Position numbers and translations under genes: made by a program
Notes under the pieces: model-generated
Told to the model about the DNA's origin: nothing
Database searches by the model: none
What the model saw: only the letters and a program-made list of their open reading frames with translations
NCBI RefSeq assembly: GCF_963082655.1
Contig: NC_081552.1
Span: 100,043,523 to 100,107,522, forward strand
Direction of reading: 5' to 3'
Source of the DNA: Stomoxys calcitrans
Lineage: Eukaryota > Arthropoda > Insecta > Diptera > Muscidae
Length of the DNA: 64,000 nt
In this document: in pieces, positions 44,267-54,995 of the stretch
Numbering within the stretch: position 1 is the stretch's first letter
How the letters are laid out: the number at the start of each line of letters is the position of its first letter

Positions 44267-46056
44267 TTTTTATACCCACCACCGACGGATGAGGGTATAT
44301 TCATTTTGTCATTCCGTTTGCAACATATCGAAATATCCATTTCCGACCCTATAAAGTATATATATTCTTGATCAGCGTAAAAATCTAAGACGATCTAGAC
44401 ATGTCCGTCCGTCTGTCTGTTGAAATCACGCTACAGTCTTCAAAAATAGAGATATTGAGCTGAAATTTTGCACAGGTTCCTTTTTTATCCATAAGCAGGT
44501 TAAATTCGAAGATGGGTCTTAGGCCAATAAAGGCCACATTTATTATCCGATTTTGCTGAAATTTGGGACAGTGAGTTGTATTAGGCCCCTCGACATCCTC
44601 CGTCAATTTGGCTCAGATCGGTCAAGATTTGGATATAGCTGCCATATAGACCGATCCTCCGATTTAGGGTCTTAAAACCCATAAAACCCACATTTATTAT
44701 CGGATTTTGCTGAAATTTGGGACAGTGAGTTGTCTTAGGCCCTTCGACGTCCTCCGTCAATATGGCTCAGATCGGTTCAGATATCGATATAGCTGCCATA
44801 TAGACCGATCCTCCGATTTAGGGTCTTAGGCCAATAAAACCCACATTTATTATCCGATTTTGTTGCAATTTGGGACAGTGAGTTGTGTTGGGCCCTTCAA
44901 TATCCTCCGTCAATTTGGCCCAGATCGGTTTAGATTTGGATATAGCTGCCATATAGATCGATCCTCCGATTTAGGGTCATAGGCCCATAAAAGCTACATT
45001 TATTACATTATTGGGACAGTGAGTTGTCTTAGGCCCTTCGACGTCCTCCGTCAATATGGCTCAGATCGGTTCAGATATCGATATAGCTGCCATATAGACC
45101 GATCCTCCGATTTAGGGTCTTAGGCCAATAAAACCCACATTTATTATCCGATTTTGTTGCAATTTGGGACAGTGAGTTGTGTTGGGCCCTTTGACATCCT
45201 CCGTCAATTTGGCCCAGATCGGTTTAGATTTGGATATAGCTGCCATATAGACCGATCCTCCGGTTTAGGGTCATAGACCCATAAAAACTACATTTATTAT
45301 CCGATTTTGCTGAAATTTGGGACAGTGAGTTGTGTTTGGCCCTTCGACATCGTCCGTCAATATGGCTCAGATCGGTTCAGATTTGGATATAACTGCCATA
45401 TAGACCGATTCTCCAATTTAGGGTCTTAGGCCTATAAAAGCCACATTTATTATCCGATTTTGAGAAAATTTGGAACAGTGAGTTGTATTAGGCCCTTCAA
45501 CATTCTCCGTCAATTTGGCTCAGATCGGTCTAGATTGGGATATAGCTGCCATATAGACCGATCTCTCGGTTTTAGGTTTTGGGTCCATAAAAAGCGCATT
45601 TATTGTCCGATGTTGCGAAATTTGGGACAAAGAGTTAAGTTAAGCCCCTCCACATATTTCTGCAAGTTGGTCTAGATCGATTAAGATTTGCATATAGCTG
45701 CCATATAAACCGATCTCTCGATTTAAAGTCTTGGCCCCATAAAAGGCGCATTTTTAATCCGATTGCATTGAAATTTGACACACTGACTTATGTTATGCTT
45801 TTCGACATCTGTGTGGTATATAGTTCAGATCGGTTTATTTTTAGATATAACTACTAAAAAGATCAATATTTTGTTATATACAATTGAACAATAACTTTTA
45901 CTTATTAGTATCTGGTCCAAATCGGAACATAGCTGCTATTGGGCACAAGGTATGAATTTTGCACCGGATTTTGAGGAAAGGTGGTTCACATATATATCCG
46001 AGGTGGTGGGTATCCAAAGTTCGGCCCGGCCGAACTTAACGCCTTTTTACTTGTTA
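44267..46056 (-). mobile_element. DINE-b element
   Basis: The + strand starts TTTATACCCACCACCGACGG and ends GGTGGTGGGTATCCAAAGTT + CGGCCCGGCCGAACTTAACG. Both inverted pairs and the CCTATAAAGTATATATATTC + TTGATC block are intact. There are about ten core units. Two of them form a recently duplicated pair, listed separately. Confidence 0.7.
44717..45300 (-). repeat. 294-bp direct duplication of two core units
   Basis: The segment from TTGGGACAGTGAGTTGTCTT at 44717 recurs from 45011. About 170 bp run with no visible difference, including the unusual GATATCGATATAGCTGCC and CCAATAAAACCCACATTT. The rest differ at a few bases, and the first copy has lost about 14 bp near 45007. This is much closer than neighbouring units are to each other. 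Confidence 0.75.
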
Positions 46057-46231
46057 AAAAAAAATGTTCCGAAAAAAAATTTAACAAAATTTTTTGTAAG
46101 ACATAATTCTATATGAATATTCTAGTAGAAATTGGTTACTTCTGTTGGCTATGATCGTAGTTTGGAGCACAGTGAAATATTATTTACTTTTTGAATTTTT
46201 GATTTTCTTCCAAGAAAATCTTTTTACGAAG
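46057..46231. repeat. Dispersed repeat piece
   Basis: TAGAAATTGGTTACTTCTGT then TGGCTATGATCGTAGTTTGG matches 36688-36745 (TAGAAATTTATTAGTTCTGT then AGGCTTTGACCGTAGAGTTG). Both are followed by ACACAGTGA-ATATT-like sequence and poly-T. The type is unknown. Confidence 0.45.
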
Positions 46232-46708
46232 AAACAAGTAAAAAGGCGTTATGTTCGGCCGGGCCGAACTTTGGATAACCACCACCTCGGGTATATATGT
46301 AAACCACCATTCATCAAAATCCGGTGTAAATTGCATACCTTATGTTCCGATTTGGACCAAATAGTTTTAAGTACAAATCATTGTTCAATTGTGCATAACA
46401 AAATATTGGTCTTTTTAGATGCTATAACTAAAAATAAACCGATTTGGACCATATGCGACACGGATGTCGAAAAGCCTAAATCGAGAGATCGGTCTATATG
46501 GCAGCTATATCTACATCTGGACCGATCTGGATCAAATTGCAGAAAGATGTCGAAGGGCCTAACACAACTCATTGTCCTAAATTTCAGCAAAATCGTATAA
46601 TAAATACGCCTTTTATAGGCCCAAAATCTTACCCACCATAAATTTGATGGTGATTCGGGCTCTGTCTTGATATAGCCCCTATAGATAATGATCTGCCGGT
46701 TAAAGGTC
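46232..46708 (+). mobile_element. DINE-b, 3' truncated
   Basis: The start AACAAGTAAAAAGGCGTTAT and intact TTCGGCCGGGCCGAA are followed by ACCACCTCGGGTATATATG and two to three units. The conserved block and 3' hairpin are missing where HEL-1 begins. Confidence 0.62.
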
Positions 46709-46712
46709 ATCT

Positions 46713-47976
46713 TCTTATATATAAAAATCAATTTGTATATGTTTGTCGGTTTGTTCGTATGTTTGTTTGTGTGTTACTTATAGTCTCAAAAACGGCTGAA
46801 CCGATTTTCTTGAAATTTTCACAGATGGTGCATAATGATCCCGTAGTGAAAATAGGGTACTACATTTTTTGATGTCTGAAGGAGGGGCGGACCCTCCACC
46901 TTAACCTAATTTTCAGAAACGCCAGATCTCAGTGATGGGTGGTGCGATTTAAGCGAAATTTTGTGTGCTCTATTGTAGTAACCTAAAAATAAAAATTTGG
47001 TATCCAAATTTCGGATGAGGTACCTAGGGGACAGCCCCACCCCCGAAACCCACCAAAGGTAAGATATTTAAGAGTAGAAAACGAATCTGCTATCCAAATG
47101 TCGGACTTAGTGTTTCGGCGATCACCCCAACTCCCAAAACATAATCGGACATACCGACCTTGGCAATATGGAACTCAAATGAGAGGTATTTGCGAGTAGA
47201 ATACGAATTTGGTATCCAAATGTGGGACCAAGTTTCTAGGGCTGCACACCTTCCACAAGGAGGAAGGAGGGCCCATACCCTAAACCAGACATGTGTGCCG
47301 ACTTTTGCAATAAGGGGTTTAAATGAAAGATATTTGAGATTAGAAAACGACTTTGATATCCAATTTTGAGGCCAATGGCAATATGGGCCAATTACTGACC
47401 ATGGCAATATAGGGCTCAAATAAAGGTATTTGGGAGTAGAATACGAATCTGATATCCAAATATGGGACCATGTATTTGGGCCACCGCCCCCTTTCCCAAA
47501 ACACCCCCCAAAGAGTACAAATTTTGGGGCCAAATGTTTGAGGACGCCTCATACCATAAACTCCCCTTAAACCAATGGCAATATAGGGTTTTAATAATTG
47601 GTATTTGAGAGAAGAGCACGATGCTGGTATTTTTTTCTGGCCCAAGAATCTAAGGCACCATCTCACCCCCGAAAACACCTCTAAATCGGACATCATGACA
47701 ATATCGAGCTGATGTAAAGACTTTTAATAATGGAGTGTATCTAACACCCAAACATCAATTACCCTAACCCCTGCGAGCGAATTCATAGATCAGTAAAGAT
47801 CATATGGGATTCAGATAAAGGCAATTATATTTTGATATGCTTTTGCGATATATATTATTTTCGTAGCATGGTATTTCACTAAAAGCTCTTTAATTGTCGA
47901 AAATTGATATTCAAAGGACAATTTTGTTCTATATAAAGTAAAAGAAGGCGCTGCAGAGCGGGCCCGGTTCAGCTAG
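46713..47976 (+). mobile_element. HEL-1 element, complete ends
   Basis: From CTTATATATAAAAATCAATT to GAGCGGGCCCGGTTCAGCTAG, followed by T. The uninterrupted phrase CTCAAAAACGGCTGAACCGA near 46786 is the empty-site reference for the DINE-a insertion at 6091. The core is short (about six units), giving 1.26 kb. Non-coding. Confidence 0.7.
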
Positions 47977-48165
47977 TAAACGTATAAAAGCCACATTTAT
48001 TCTCCGATTTTTCTGAAACTTGGAATAAAGAGTTGTTCTACGCTATTCGACGTCCTTCTTCAATTTTGCACAGATCGGTCCTGATTTGTATATGGCTGTC
48101 ATACAGACCGATCTGCCGATTTAAGGTCTTGGGCCCATAAAAGACAAATTTATTATCCGATTTTG
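47977..48165 (-). mobile_element. DINE-b core fragment
   Basis: One and a half units (GATTTGTATATGGCTGTCAT, CATAAAAG-CACATTTATT) immediately follow the HEL-1 3' end. No termini are seen. Confidence 0.55.
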
Positions 48166-48285
48166 CTGATATCCACATTGGGGCGAAATGTCTGAAAGGC
48201 CGTACCAGCACCACCAAACAGAACGTTTTTTTCTGACCGTGCCAGTATAGGGCTCAGAAAAAAACTCAGCTAGTGCAAATATATA
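48166..48285 (+). mobile_element. HEL-like 3' scrap
   Basis: CCAGTATAGGGCTCAGAAAA then AACTCAGCTAGT resembles a HEL unit joined directly to a CAGCTAG terminus, lacking the GC-rich block. Confidence 0.4.
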
Positions 48286-48344
48286 ATAATTTTGAACATT
48301 ATTTTATGGATATATAGTAGGAGAGAAAAAATAGGGGACAAAAT

Positions 48345-49392
48345 TTTTAGTACAAAACAAAACAAAACGTGGTTCTGCTGGACCGAATCTCTATATAACA
48401 AATTTCTATAAAATCAAGCAAAATTCAAAATTATAGACTGATTTTGACCAACATTGTTGGAAATCATTACAGAGCACTACGCACAAAATTTCAGCTCAAT
48501 CGGACAACAACTGCAGCTTTTAGGGGCTCAAGAAATCAAATGGGAAGGTAGGTTTATATGGGAGCTATTCAAGGTTATTGACTGATTTAACTGTACTCGG
48601 CACGATTGTTGGAAATTGTAACAGACAACTACGTGCAAAACTTTAGCGCAATCGGACAAAAATTGCGGCTCAAGAAGTCACATCGGGAGATCGGTTTATA
48701 TGGGAGCTATATCAGGTTATAGACCGATTTCGACCGTACTAAGCTCAGTTGTTGGAAGTCATAACAGAACACCACATGCAAAATTTCAGCCAAATCGGAC
48801 AAAAAGTGCGGCTAGTAAAGGCTTAAGAAGTCAAATCGGGAGATCAGTTTATGTGGGAGCTATATCAGGTCATAGACCGATTCGGACTGTTCTTGGGACA
48901 ATTACTGAGACTCAAAATAGAACACTGCATGCAAAATTTCAGCCAAATCGGACAAAAATTGCGGCTTGCAGGGGCTCAAAAAGTCAAATCGGGAGATCGG
49001 TTTTGGAGCTACATTAGGTTATAGACCGATTTAGACCGTACTTGGCACAGTTGTTAGAAGCCGTAACAGAACCCTACAAGCAAATTTTCAGCCAAATTTG
49101 ACCAGGTTCAAGAATTTAAATCGGGAGATCGGTTTATATGGGAGCTCTATTTAAATCTGAACCGATATGGCCCAATCCCCAACAACCTACATCAATGGTA
49201 AGTATCTGTGCAAAATTTCAAGCTGCTAGCCTTACGCGTTCGACCGCTATCGTGATTTCCACAAACGGATGGACGGACGGACGTGGCTTGATCGGGTCTG
49301 AGACTTTATGGGGTCTGAGATGAATATTTCAAGGTGTTACAAACGGAATGACTAGATTAATGTGCCCCCATCCTATGGTGGTGTGTATACAA
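48345..49392 (+). mobile_element. DINE-d element
   Basis: Five to six units with GGGAGATCGGTTTATATGGG, AGCTATATCAGGTTATAGAC and CAAATCGGACAAAAATTGCG match the reversed element at 15388-16466. The 3' end CCCCATCCTATGGTGGTGTG then TATACA is present. The 5' end is decayed (CTGCTGGACCGAATCTC). Confidence 0.6.
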
Positions 49393-49620
49393 ATTTTAAA
49401 TAGTTTGTTTCAAAAGTTTAAAAAATATTAATTTAAAATCATCAGATGGTGCTAGTGAAATATCTATAAACCTATTTCGCTGAGTGTATATAAATATGGT
49501 CTGATCTGAACCATATTCAGCAGGGATGTCGAGCGGTGTAATAAAACTCACTGTTCTAATTTATATTCAACAAATTAATATAATATGCGCATTTTTTCGG
49601 ATTTATATCCTTAAATGAGG

Positions 49621-49698
49621 TGATTAAACCACATTTGGATATAGCTGTTGTATAGACCGACGTCTATACAACAGCTATATCCAAATGTGGTTTAATCA
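49621..49698. repeat. Perfect palindrome: 37-bp arms, 4-bp loop
   Basis: The arms TGATTAAACCACATTTGGAT + ATAGCTGTTGTATAGAC and its exact inverse surround CGAC at 49658-49661. I see no mismatch. The arm is recognisably a DINE-b unit piece (compare TTTGGATATAGCTGCCATAT). Its surroundings are heavily mutated, so the perfect symmetry looks recent or maintained. Confidence 0.9.
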
Positions 49699-50088
49699 AG
49701 ACCATGTTGATTATTATTATTTATTAATTTAATTAATTTAAAATTATTTACTATTGTATCCCAATAAGATGAAAAATGCTTCTTTTTGGACTCAAGATCC
49801 GTAATCGCGAGATCAGGTTATATGACTGACATTAATAGCAGATGTAAAGAGAAGGCACACGGTCATCGCTTTCAAGAAAATATATATACTTCAAATGACA
49901 AAATAAATATACACCCGTTATATGGTGATGGATATAAAAATACATTTTATTAAATTCTATAAACCACCAAGTATCCTCAATGATGGTTTTATCTCCTGGT
50001 TCTTTAAAAAGTTAAAGTAATATATATCCAGAAAATTTATAGTGCTAATCTGCAATCAGACTCACTTAGATATAAGCAATTTAGCAAA

Positions 50089-50190
50089 TTTTGTCCATGC
50101 ACATTCCACTAAGGAACAGGGGCAAACTTCTGACACAAGTTTAAGCTGAATTATGGGGGGCCTCCTTTTTATAGCCGATGGCCTCTGCAT
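50089..50190 (-). mobile_element. SINE tail fragment (possible)
   Basis: GCACATTCCACTAAGGAACA then GGGGCAAACTTCT and GGCCTCCTTTTTATAGCCGA resemble, from memory, the tail half of a tRNA-derived SINE common in higher flies, in reverse orientation. The tRNA-like head is not attached here. The head at 63946 may belong to the same family. This rests on recall, not on a second copy in the window. Confidence 0.35.
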
Positions 50191-50502
50191 AGACATAGTC
50201 CTTATTAATTACCTAGATCGGTGCACATCTATTATTCAGACAGTATTCAATGAAATTCAGAAATCGTTTCTTGCAGCCTTTAGTCTATCAGCAGACACAC
50301 GATATAAAGGAAATTTTATTTTTTGGAAACAGGAAAACGCACGCCCTCCATTTTCTCCTCTACGCAAACTACAAAATATTAAGGCGATCAACCTGTCCCG
50401 ACACGACCTCCAAAGTTAGATGTCGTACTTTATAAAGGGACGTAAACTCGGGCCCGAGGCATTTTGCCAACCATTTAGGGAAGTAAGCTAGATTTAATTA
50501 TC

Positions 50503-52265
50503 TATATATATAAAAATTAATTTGTGATTGTTTGTTTGTTTGTATGTTTGTTTGTTGGTTTCTTTGTATGCTTGTTTGTTTGTTTGTTTGTTTGTGGGTT
50601 TGTAAATTAGTTTGTTCCGTATAGACTCAAAAACGGCTAAACCGATTTCTTCGAAATTTTCACAGATTGTTGGGAGTGGTCTAGAAGGAGCAATAGGCTA
50701 TATAATTTTTTTCATATCGCATTGGGGGCGGACCCTCCCCCTTACCCCAGAAGTACCAGCCAAAAATAAAAGTGGACCGATTGGGACAATATGGGACTTA
50801 AATGAAAGGTATTCAAGAGTAGAGTACAAATTCCATATTAAAAATTGGGTCCAAGTAATTGGGGGGCCGCCCCGACCTCAAAAGCCCCCCAAAATAGGTG
50901 TATTGGACGATAATGACAAAATGGGAATTGAATGAAAGGTATTCAGGATTAGATTACGACTACAGTCTGGAAGGAGCAATAGGCTATATAAGCCTTTGAT
51001 ATCGCAAGGGGGGCGAACCCTCCCACTTACCCCAAAAGTACCACCCAAAACTAAAAGTGAAGCGATTGGGACAATATGGGACTTAAATGAAAGATATTCA
51101 GGAGTAGAGTACGATTTCCATATAAAAAATTGAGTCCAAGTAATAGGGGGGCCGCCCCGACCCCAATACCCCCCAAATTGGTTTATTGGTCGATAATGAC
51201 AATATGGGGCTCGAATGAAAGGTATTCGCGAGTAGATTACGAATATGGTCAGGAAGGAGGTCTAGGCTATGTAATTTGTTGGAAGGGGGCGAAAGAGGTA
51301 TAGGCTATGTAATTTGTTAAAAGGGGGCGAATCCTGTTACCACAAAAACGCCATCCAAAATCAAAAGTTGACCGATAGAGACAATATGGGTATCAAATAA
51401 AAGATTTTGGAGAGTAGAAAGCGAATGTGACTTAAAAACTTGTTTCAAGTATCCAAGGGGTAGGCCAAGCCCGAAATCTGCTCCAAATAGATATATCAAT
51501 ATAACACTCAAATGAAAGGTATTCGAGAGTAGACTATGAATATGACATAAAAAACGAGGTCCAAGTAATTGATAATCGCCCCATTCCCGATAAGCTTCCC
51601 AAATGGGAATACTGTTCAATCATAGCTTGATGAAACTCTAATGATAGGCATTCGAGAGCAGATTACGAATATGACATTAAACTTTGTGTCCAAGAACCAA
51701 GGTGGTGATTTACCTCCTAAAATCGTCTCCAATAGGTTATTTGACCTATCAAAACAATGGGGAATCAAGTGATAGATTTTTTTGAGTTGAGTACGTCATT
51801 CAAATTTGTTCTCAAGTGGCAATGTGGCGCACAACCCTCATATAGACGCCCTCCACCAAACGGCTGTATACACTAATCATGACAATATGAGGTTAAATAA
51901 AAGGTATAAGGTTGTGTACTGCGAATCGGATATCATTATTATGCTCATATATCAGCGGACCACCTCACACCAAAACAGTCGATATAATGACCTAACGGGA
52001 CACTGTGTAATTTAATTAACGTGTAGGCCGCCATAACCCCGAAATTATAACATTCAGCGTGAAAGCCGGAGTCGCAAACCTTAAAGATAAAGTTACAACC
52101 ATTTTCAGCTCACCGATAGACGAGACCTAACGACGTGTTGCTGGGCAACACTTTTTCGTTCAAGAGTTTTACACGGTAACTATCGCCACCGCATCAAATA
52201 TACAGACTGACAAATTAGATTTCTACCACAGAAAGTTGTTTAATATGGCAATTTAATATGATTTA
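50503..52265 (+). mobile_element. HEL-2 element, uninterrupted copy
   Basis: The 5' end TCTATATATATAAAAATTAA is followed by a long (GTTT)n tract and GACTCAAAAACGGCTAAACC. Two units of about 300 bp start GGAGCAATAGGCTATATAA near 50689 and 50977. The GTGGCGCACAACCCTCATAT stretch is at 51829, and GTAGGCCGCC lies near 52022. It is the reference for the HEL-2 split at 3321/4638. The exact 3' terminus is uncertain. Confidence 0.62.
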
Positions 52266-53107
52266 AAAACAAGTAAAAAAGCGTTATATACCTCGGGTAT
52301 ATAAGTAAAACCATCTTTCATCAAAATTCGGTGAAAATTTCATACCTTATATCCAATAGCAGTTATACCGAAATATTTTCCGATTTGCACCAAATACTAA
52401 TAAGTACAATTGAATTGTTCAATTGTGCATAACAAAATAGTGATCTTTTTAGTAGCTAAATCTAAAAATAAACCGATCTGAACCATATACGACACGGATG
52501 TCGAAAAGCCTAACATAAGTCACTGTGTCAAAATTCAGTGAAATTGGATTATAAATGCGCCTTTTATGGGGCCAAGACTATAAATCGAGATATCGGTCTA
52601 CATGGCACCTATATCCAAATCTGGACCGATTTGGACCAAGTTGCAGAAAAATATCGGAGAGCCAAAAACAAAGCACTGTCCAAATTTCAGCGACATCGGA
52701 CAATAAATGCGCCTTTTATGGACCCAAAAGCTAAAACCGAGATACCGGTCCATATGGCAACTTCCAAATCTGGACCGATCTATGCGACATTGCAGAAGTA
52801 TGTCAAGGGGCTTAACTTAACTCACTGTTCCAAATTTTGGCGACATCGGACAATAAATGCGCCTTTCATGGGCCTAAAACCTTAAATCGAGAGTTCGGTC
52901 TATATGGCAGCTATATTCAAATCTGAACCGATCAGAGCCAAATTGGCGCAGGATTTTGAAGGGCCTAACACAACTCCCTGATAATAAATGTGGCTTTTTT
53001 GGGCCTAAGACCCTAAATCAGCGGATCGGTCTATATGGAGGCTATAACTTTATCTGCTTATGGACAAAAAAAGAATCTGTGCTAAGTCTCAGCTCAATAT
53101 CGCTATT
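52266..53107 (+). mobile_element. DINE-b, 5' palindrome deleted
   Basis: It starts AAACAAGTAAAAAAGCGTTA and jumps to TACCTCGGGTATATAAG, so the GC palindrome and one inverted arm are missing. The core parallels 250-1057 unit by unit. The 3' part is replaced at 53108 by a DINE-a. Confidence 0.64.
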
Positions 53108-53592
53108 TTTATACACTCCACCATAAGATGGGGGGTATACTAATTTCGTCATTCTGATTGTAACTACTCGAAATATTCGTCTGAGACCCCATAAAGTATA
53201 TTTACTCTTGATCGTCGTGAAATTTTATGTCGATCTAGCCATGTCCGTCGGTCTGTCCGTCCGTCTGTCTGTCGAAAGCACGCTAACTTCCGAAGGAGTA
53301 AAGCTAGCCGCTTGAAATTTTGCACAAATACTTCTTATTAGTGTAGGTCGTTTGGTATTGTAAATGGGCCATATCGGTCCATGTTTTGATATAGCTGCCA
53401 TATAAACCGATCTTGGGTCTTGACTTCTTGAGACTCTAGAGAGCGCAATTCTTATCCGATTGGAATGAAATTTTGCACGACGTGTTTTGTAACGATATCC
53501 AACAACTGTGCCAAGTATGGTTCAAATCGGTCCATAACCTGATATAGCTGCCATATAAACCGATCTGGGATCTTGACTTCTTGAGCCTCTAG
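53108..53592 (-). mobile_element. DINE-a, 5' truncated
   Basis: It begins TTATACACTCCACCATAAGA and has CCATAAAGTATATTTACTC + TTGATCGTC and two core units. It ends at GAGCCTCTAGAAG, where HEL-1 sequence TTTACTGACCATCGC takes over. Confidence 0.62.
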
Positions 53593-54128
53593 AAGTCTTT
53601 CTTTACTGACCATCGCAATATGGGGCTCAAATAAAGGTATTTGGGAATAGAATACGAATTTGATATCCAAATGTAGGACCATGTATTTAGGGCATCACCC
53701 CTTCCCCAAAAAAAGGTATTTGAGATTAGAAAACGAATTTGATAACCTATTTTGGGGCCATGTGTTTGGGGGACGCCTCATCGTATAAACACCCCTCAAA
53801 ACCAATGGCAATATGGGGTTTAAATAAATGGTATTTGAAAGAAGAGCACGATGCTGATACTTTTTCTGGGCCAAGTGTCTGGGGACCACCTCACCTCTGA
53901 AAACACCCCTAAACAGACATCAAGAGAATATCGGGCTGAAATAAAGTTTATAAAGAATGGAGTACACCATACATCCAAACTTAAATTCGTAGACCAATAA
54001 AGATCATATGGGATTCAGATAAAGGCACTTATATTGGTAAACTGTTAGTTTTCACTAAAAGCTATTTAAGGAAAGGAAACTTTTGTTCCGAGGAAGAAGG
54101 CGCAGCGGAGCGGGCCGGGGTCAGCTAG
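53593..54128 (+). mobile_element. HEL-1 3' part
   Basis: Four core units, then the standard 3' section (AAGATCATATGGGATTCAGA) and GCGGAGCGGGCCGGGGTC + AGCTAG. CTAG (54125-54128) is followed at once by a HEL-1 5' end. Confidence 0.65.
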
Positions 54129-54190
54129 TCTTATATAAAAAAATAATTTTGTGTTTGTTTGTTTGTGTGCTCCTTATAGACTCAGAAACT
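54129..54190 (+). mobile_element. HEL-1 5' stub
   Basis: TCTTATATAAAAAAATAATT, (GTTT)n and CCTTATAGACTCAGAAACT, then unrelated DNA. Its position directly behind another HEL-1 3' end makes a head-to-tail junction. Confidence 0.6.
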
Positions 54191-54379
54191 GGAACCGAAG
54201 CGGGAAACCTCATATTGGTGTGGTCAAAATTCAGTGCGCTGATCTCGAAAAATCGATTTATATCCTCCAAAGAATTACAAGTAGAACTGTACGAAACAGT
54301 TATACGTATAGATAAAGGATAAAGGGAGAAAACCAAGCAAAGTTTTGGAAATTCTCTTTTGTGTTTAACTCGTTTTTTA
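54191..54379. other. Low-copy spacer
   Basis: No recognisable repeat or gene lies between the HEL-1 stub and the minus-strand RNase H fragment. Confidence 0.4.
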
Positions 54380-54995
54380 ATACCACTCGTCTCATCGACT
54401 CGTCTTCTCACTATCTGAATCCCCCCATAGGATTTTGGCCGTCCTACCGACCGTTTCGCTTTTCCACAATTTTTCATGTGCATTCGTCGCCCACTCCCTT
54501 AACTCGGACGGCGTCGACCCGAAAGGCTTCGGGTTAACCAATTTTATTGGCGGCAGTCCTCTGGCCTTCACCGCCAAATCTTCTGGCCTTTAATTATCCC
54601 TTACTCCGTTATGGCCCGGCAGCCAAACGTTGTGGATTTTGCCATTCTCAGAGAAGGCGTTAATCTCCTTCTTACACTGCAAGACTGTTCGTGACCTTAC
54701 CGTCCTGGTTGTTATTGCTGTTATGGCAATTTTACTGTCGGTAAAGATGTTCACACTCGACGTTCTCACGTTAGCACCACAACACTTCACGTATTTGATA
54801 TACTCGAGGTAGCCAAATTTCAAGCCCCATGGATCAGCCTCTGGACCCACTAGGGACCTCAAATTTTGCACACTTATCGGAAAACACATCAACATTGACT
54901 GTGTAAAGACTCGTTTACATATCTCTATCCATTCAAAAGTTCCAGAATTATTTCCAAGATTTTTCGATTTGGCAACACTTTTCGTCGTCATATGT
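54380..54995 (-). pseudogene. LINE RNase H and C-terminal fragment
   Basis: The minus strand reads SVNIFTDSKIAITAITTRTV, then NAFSENGKIHNVWLPGHNGV, which carries the T-D-S and the P-G-H-x-G motifs of LINE-encoded RNase H. After a stop it continues LAVKARGLPPIKLVNPKPFG, then ELREWATNAHEKLW and VGRTAKILW, a typical segment after RNase H in I/Loa-type LINEs. It is not the same sequence as LINE-A. It is joined without a gap to the RTE-like LINE-B at about 54990, although RTE elements lack RNase H. Confidence 0.6.

Larger units (their letters stand above)
49393..50500. other. Low-copy region with DINE-b traces
   Basis: Traces of DINE-b occur near 49495-49560 (GATCTGAACCATATTCAGCA). The rest is AT-rich. 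It holds the perfect palindrome at 49621-49698 and a SINE-like tail at 50089-50190. The short frames are not convincing genes. Confidence 0.45.

Noticed and set aside
50153..50419. 88-codon frame starting MGGLLFIADGLC
   Set aside because: Its start overlaps the SINE-like tail and the remainder has no recognised motif.
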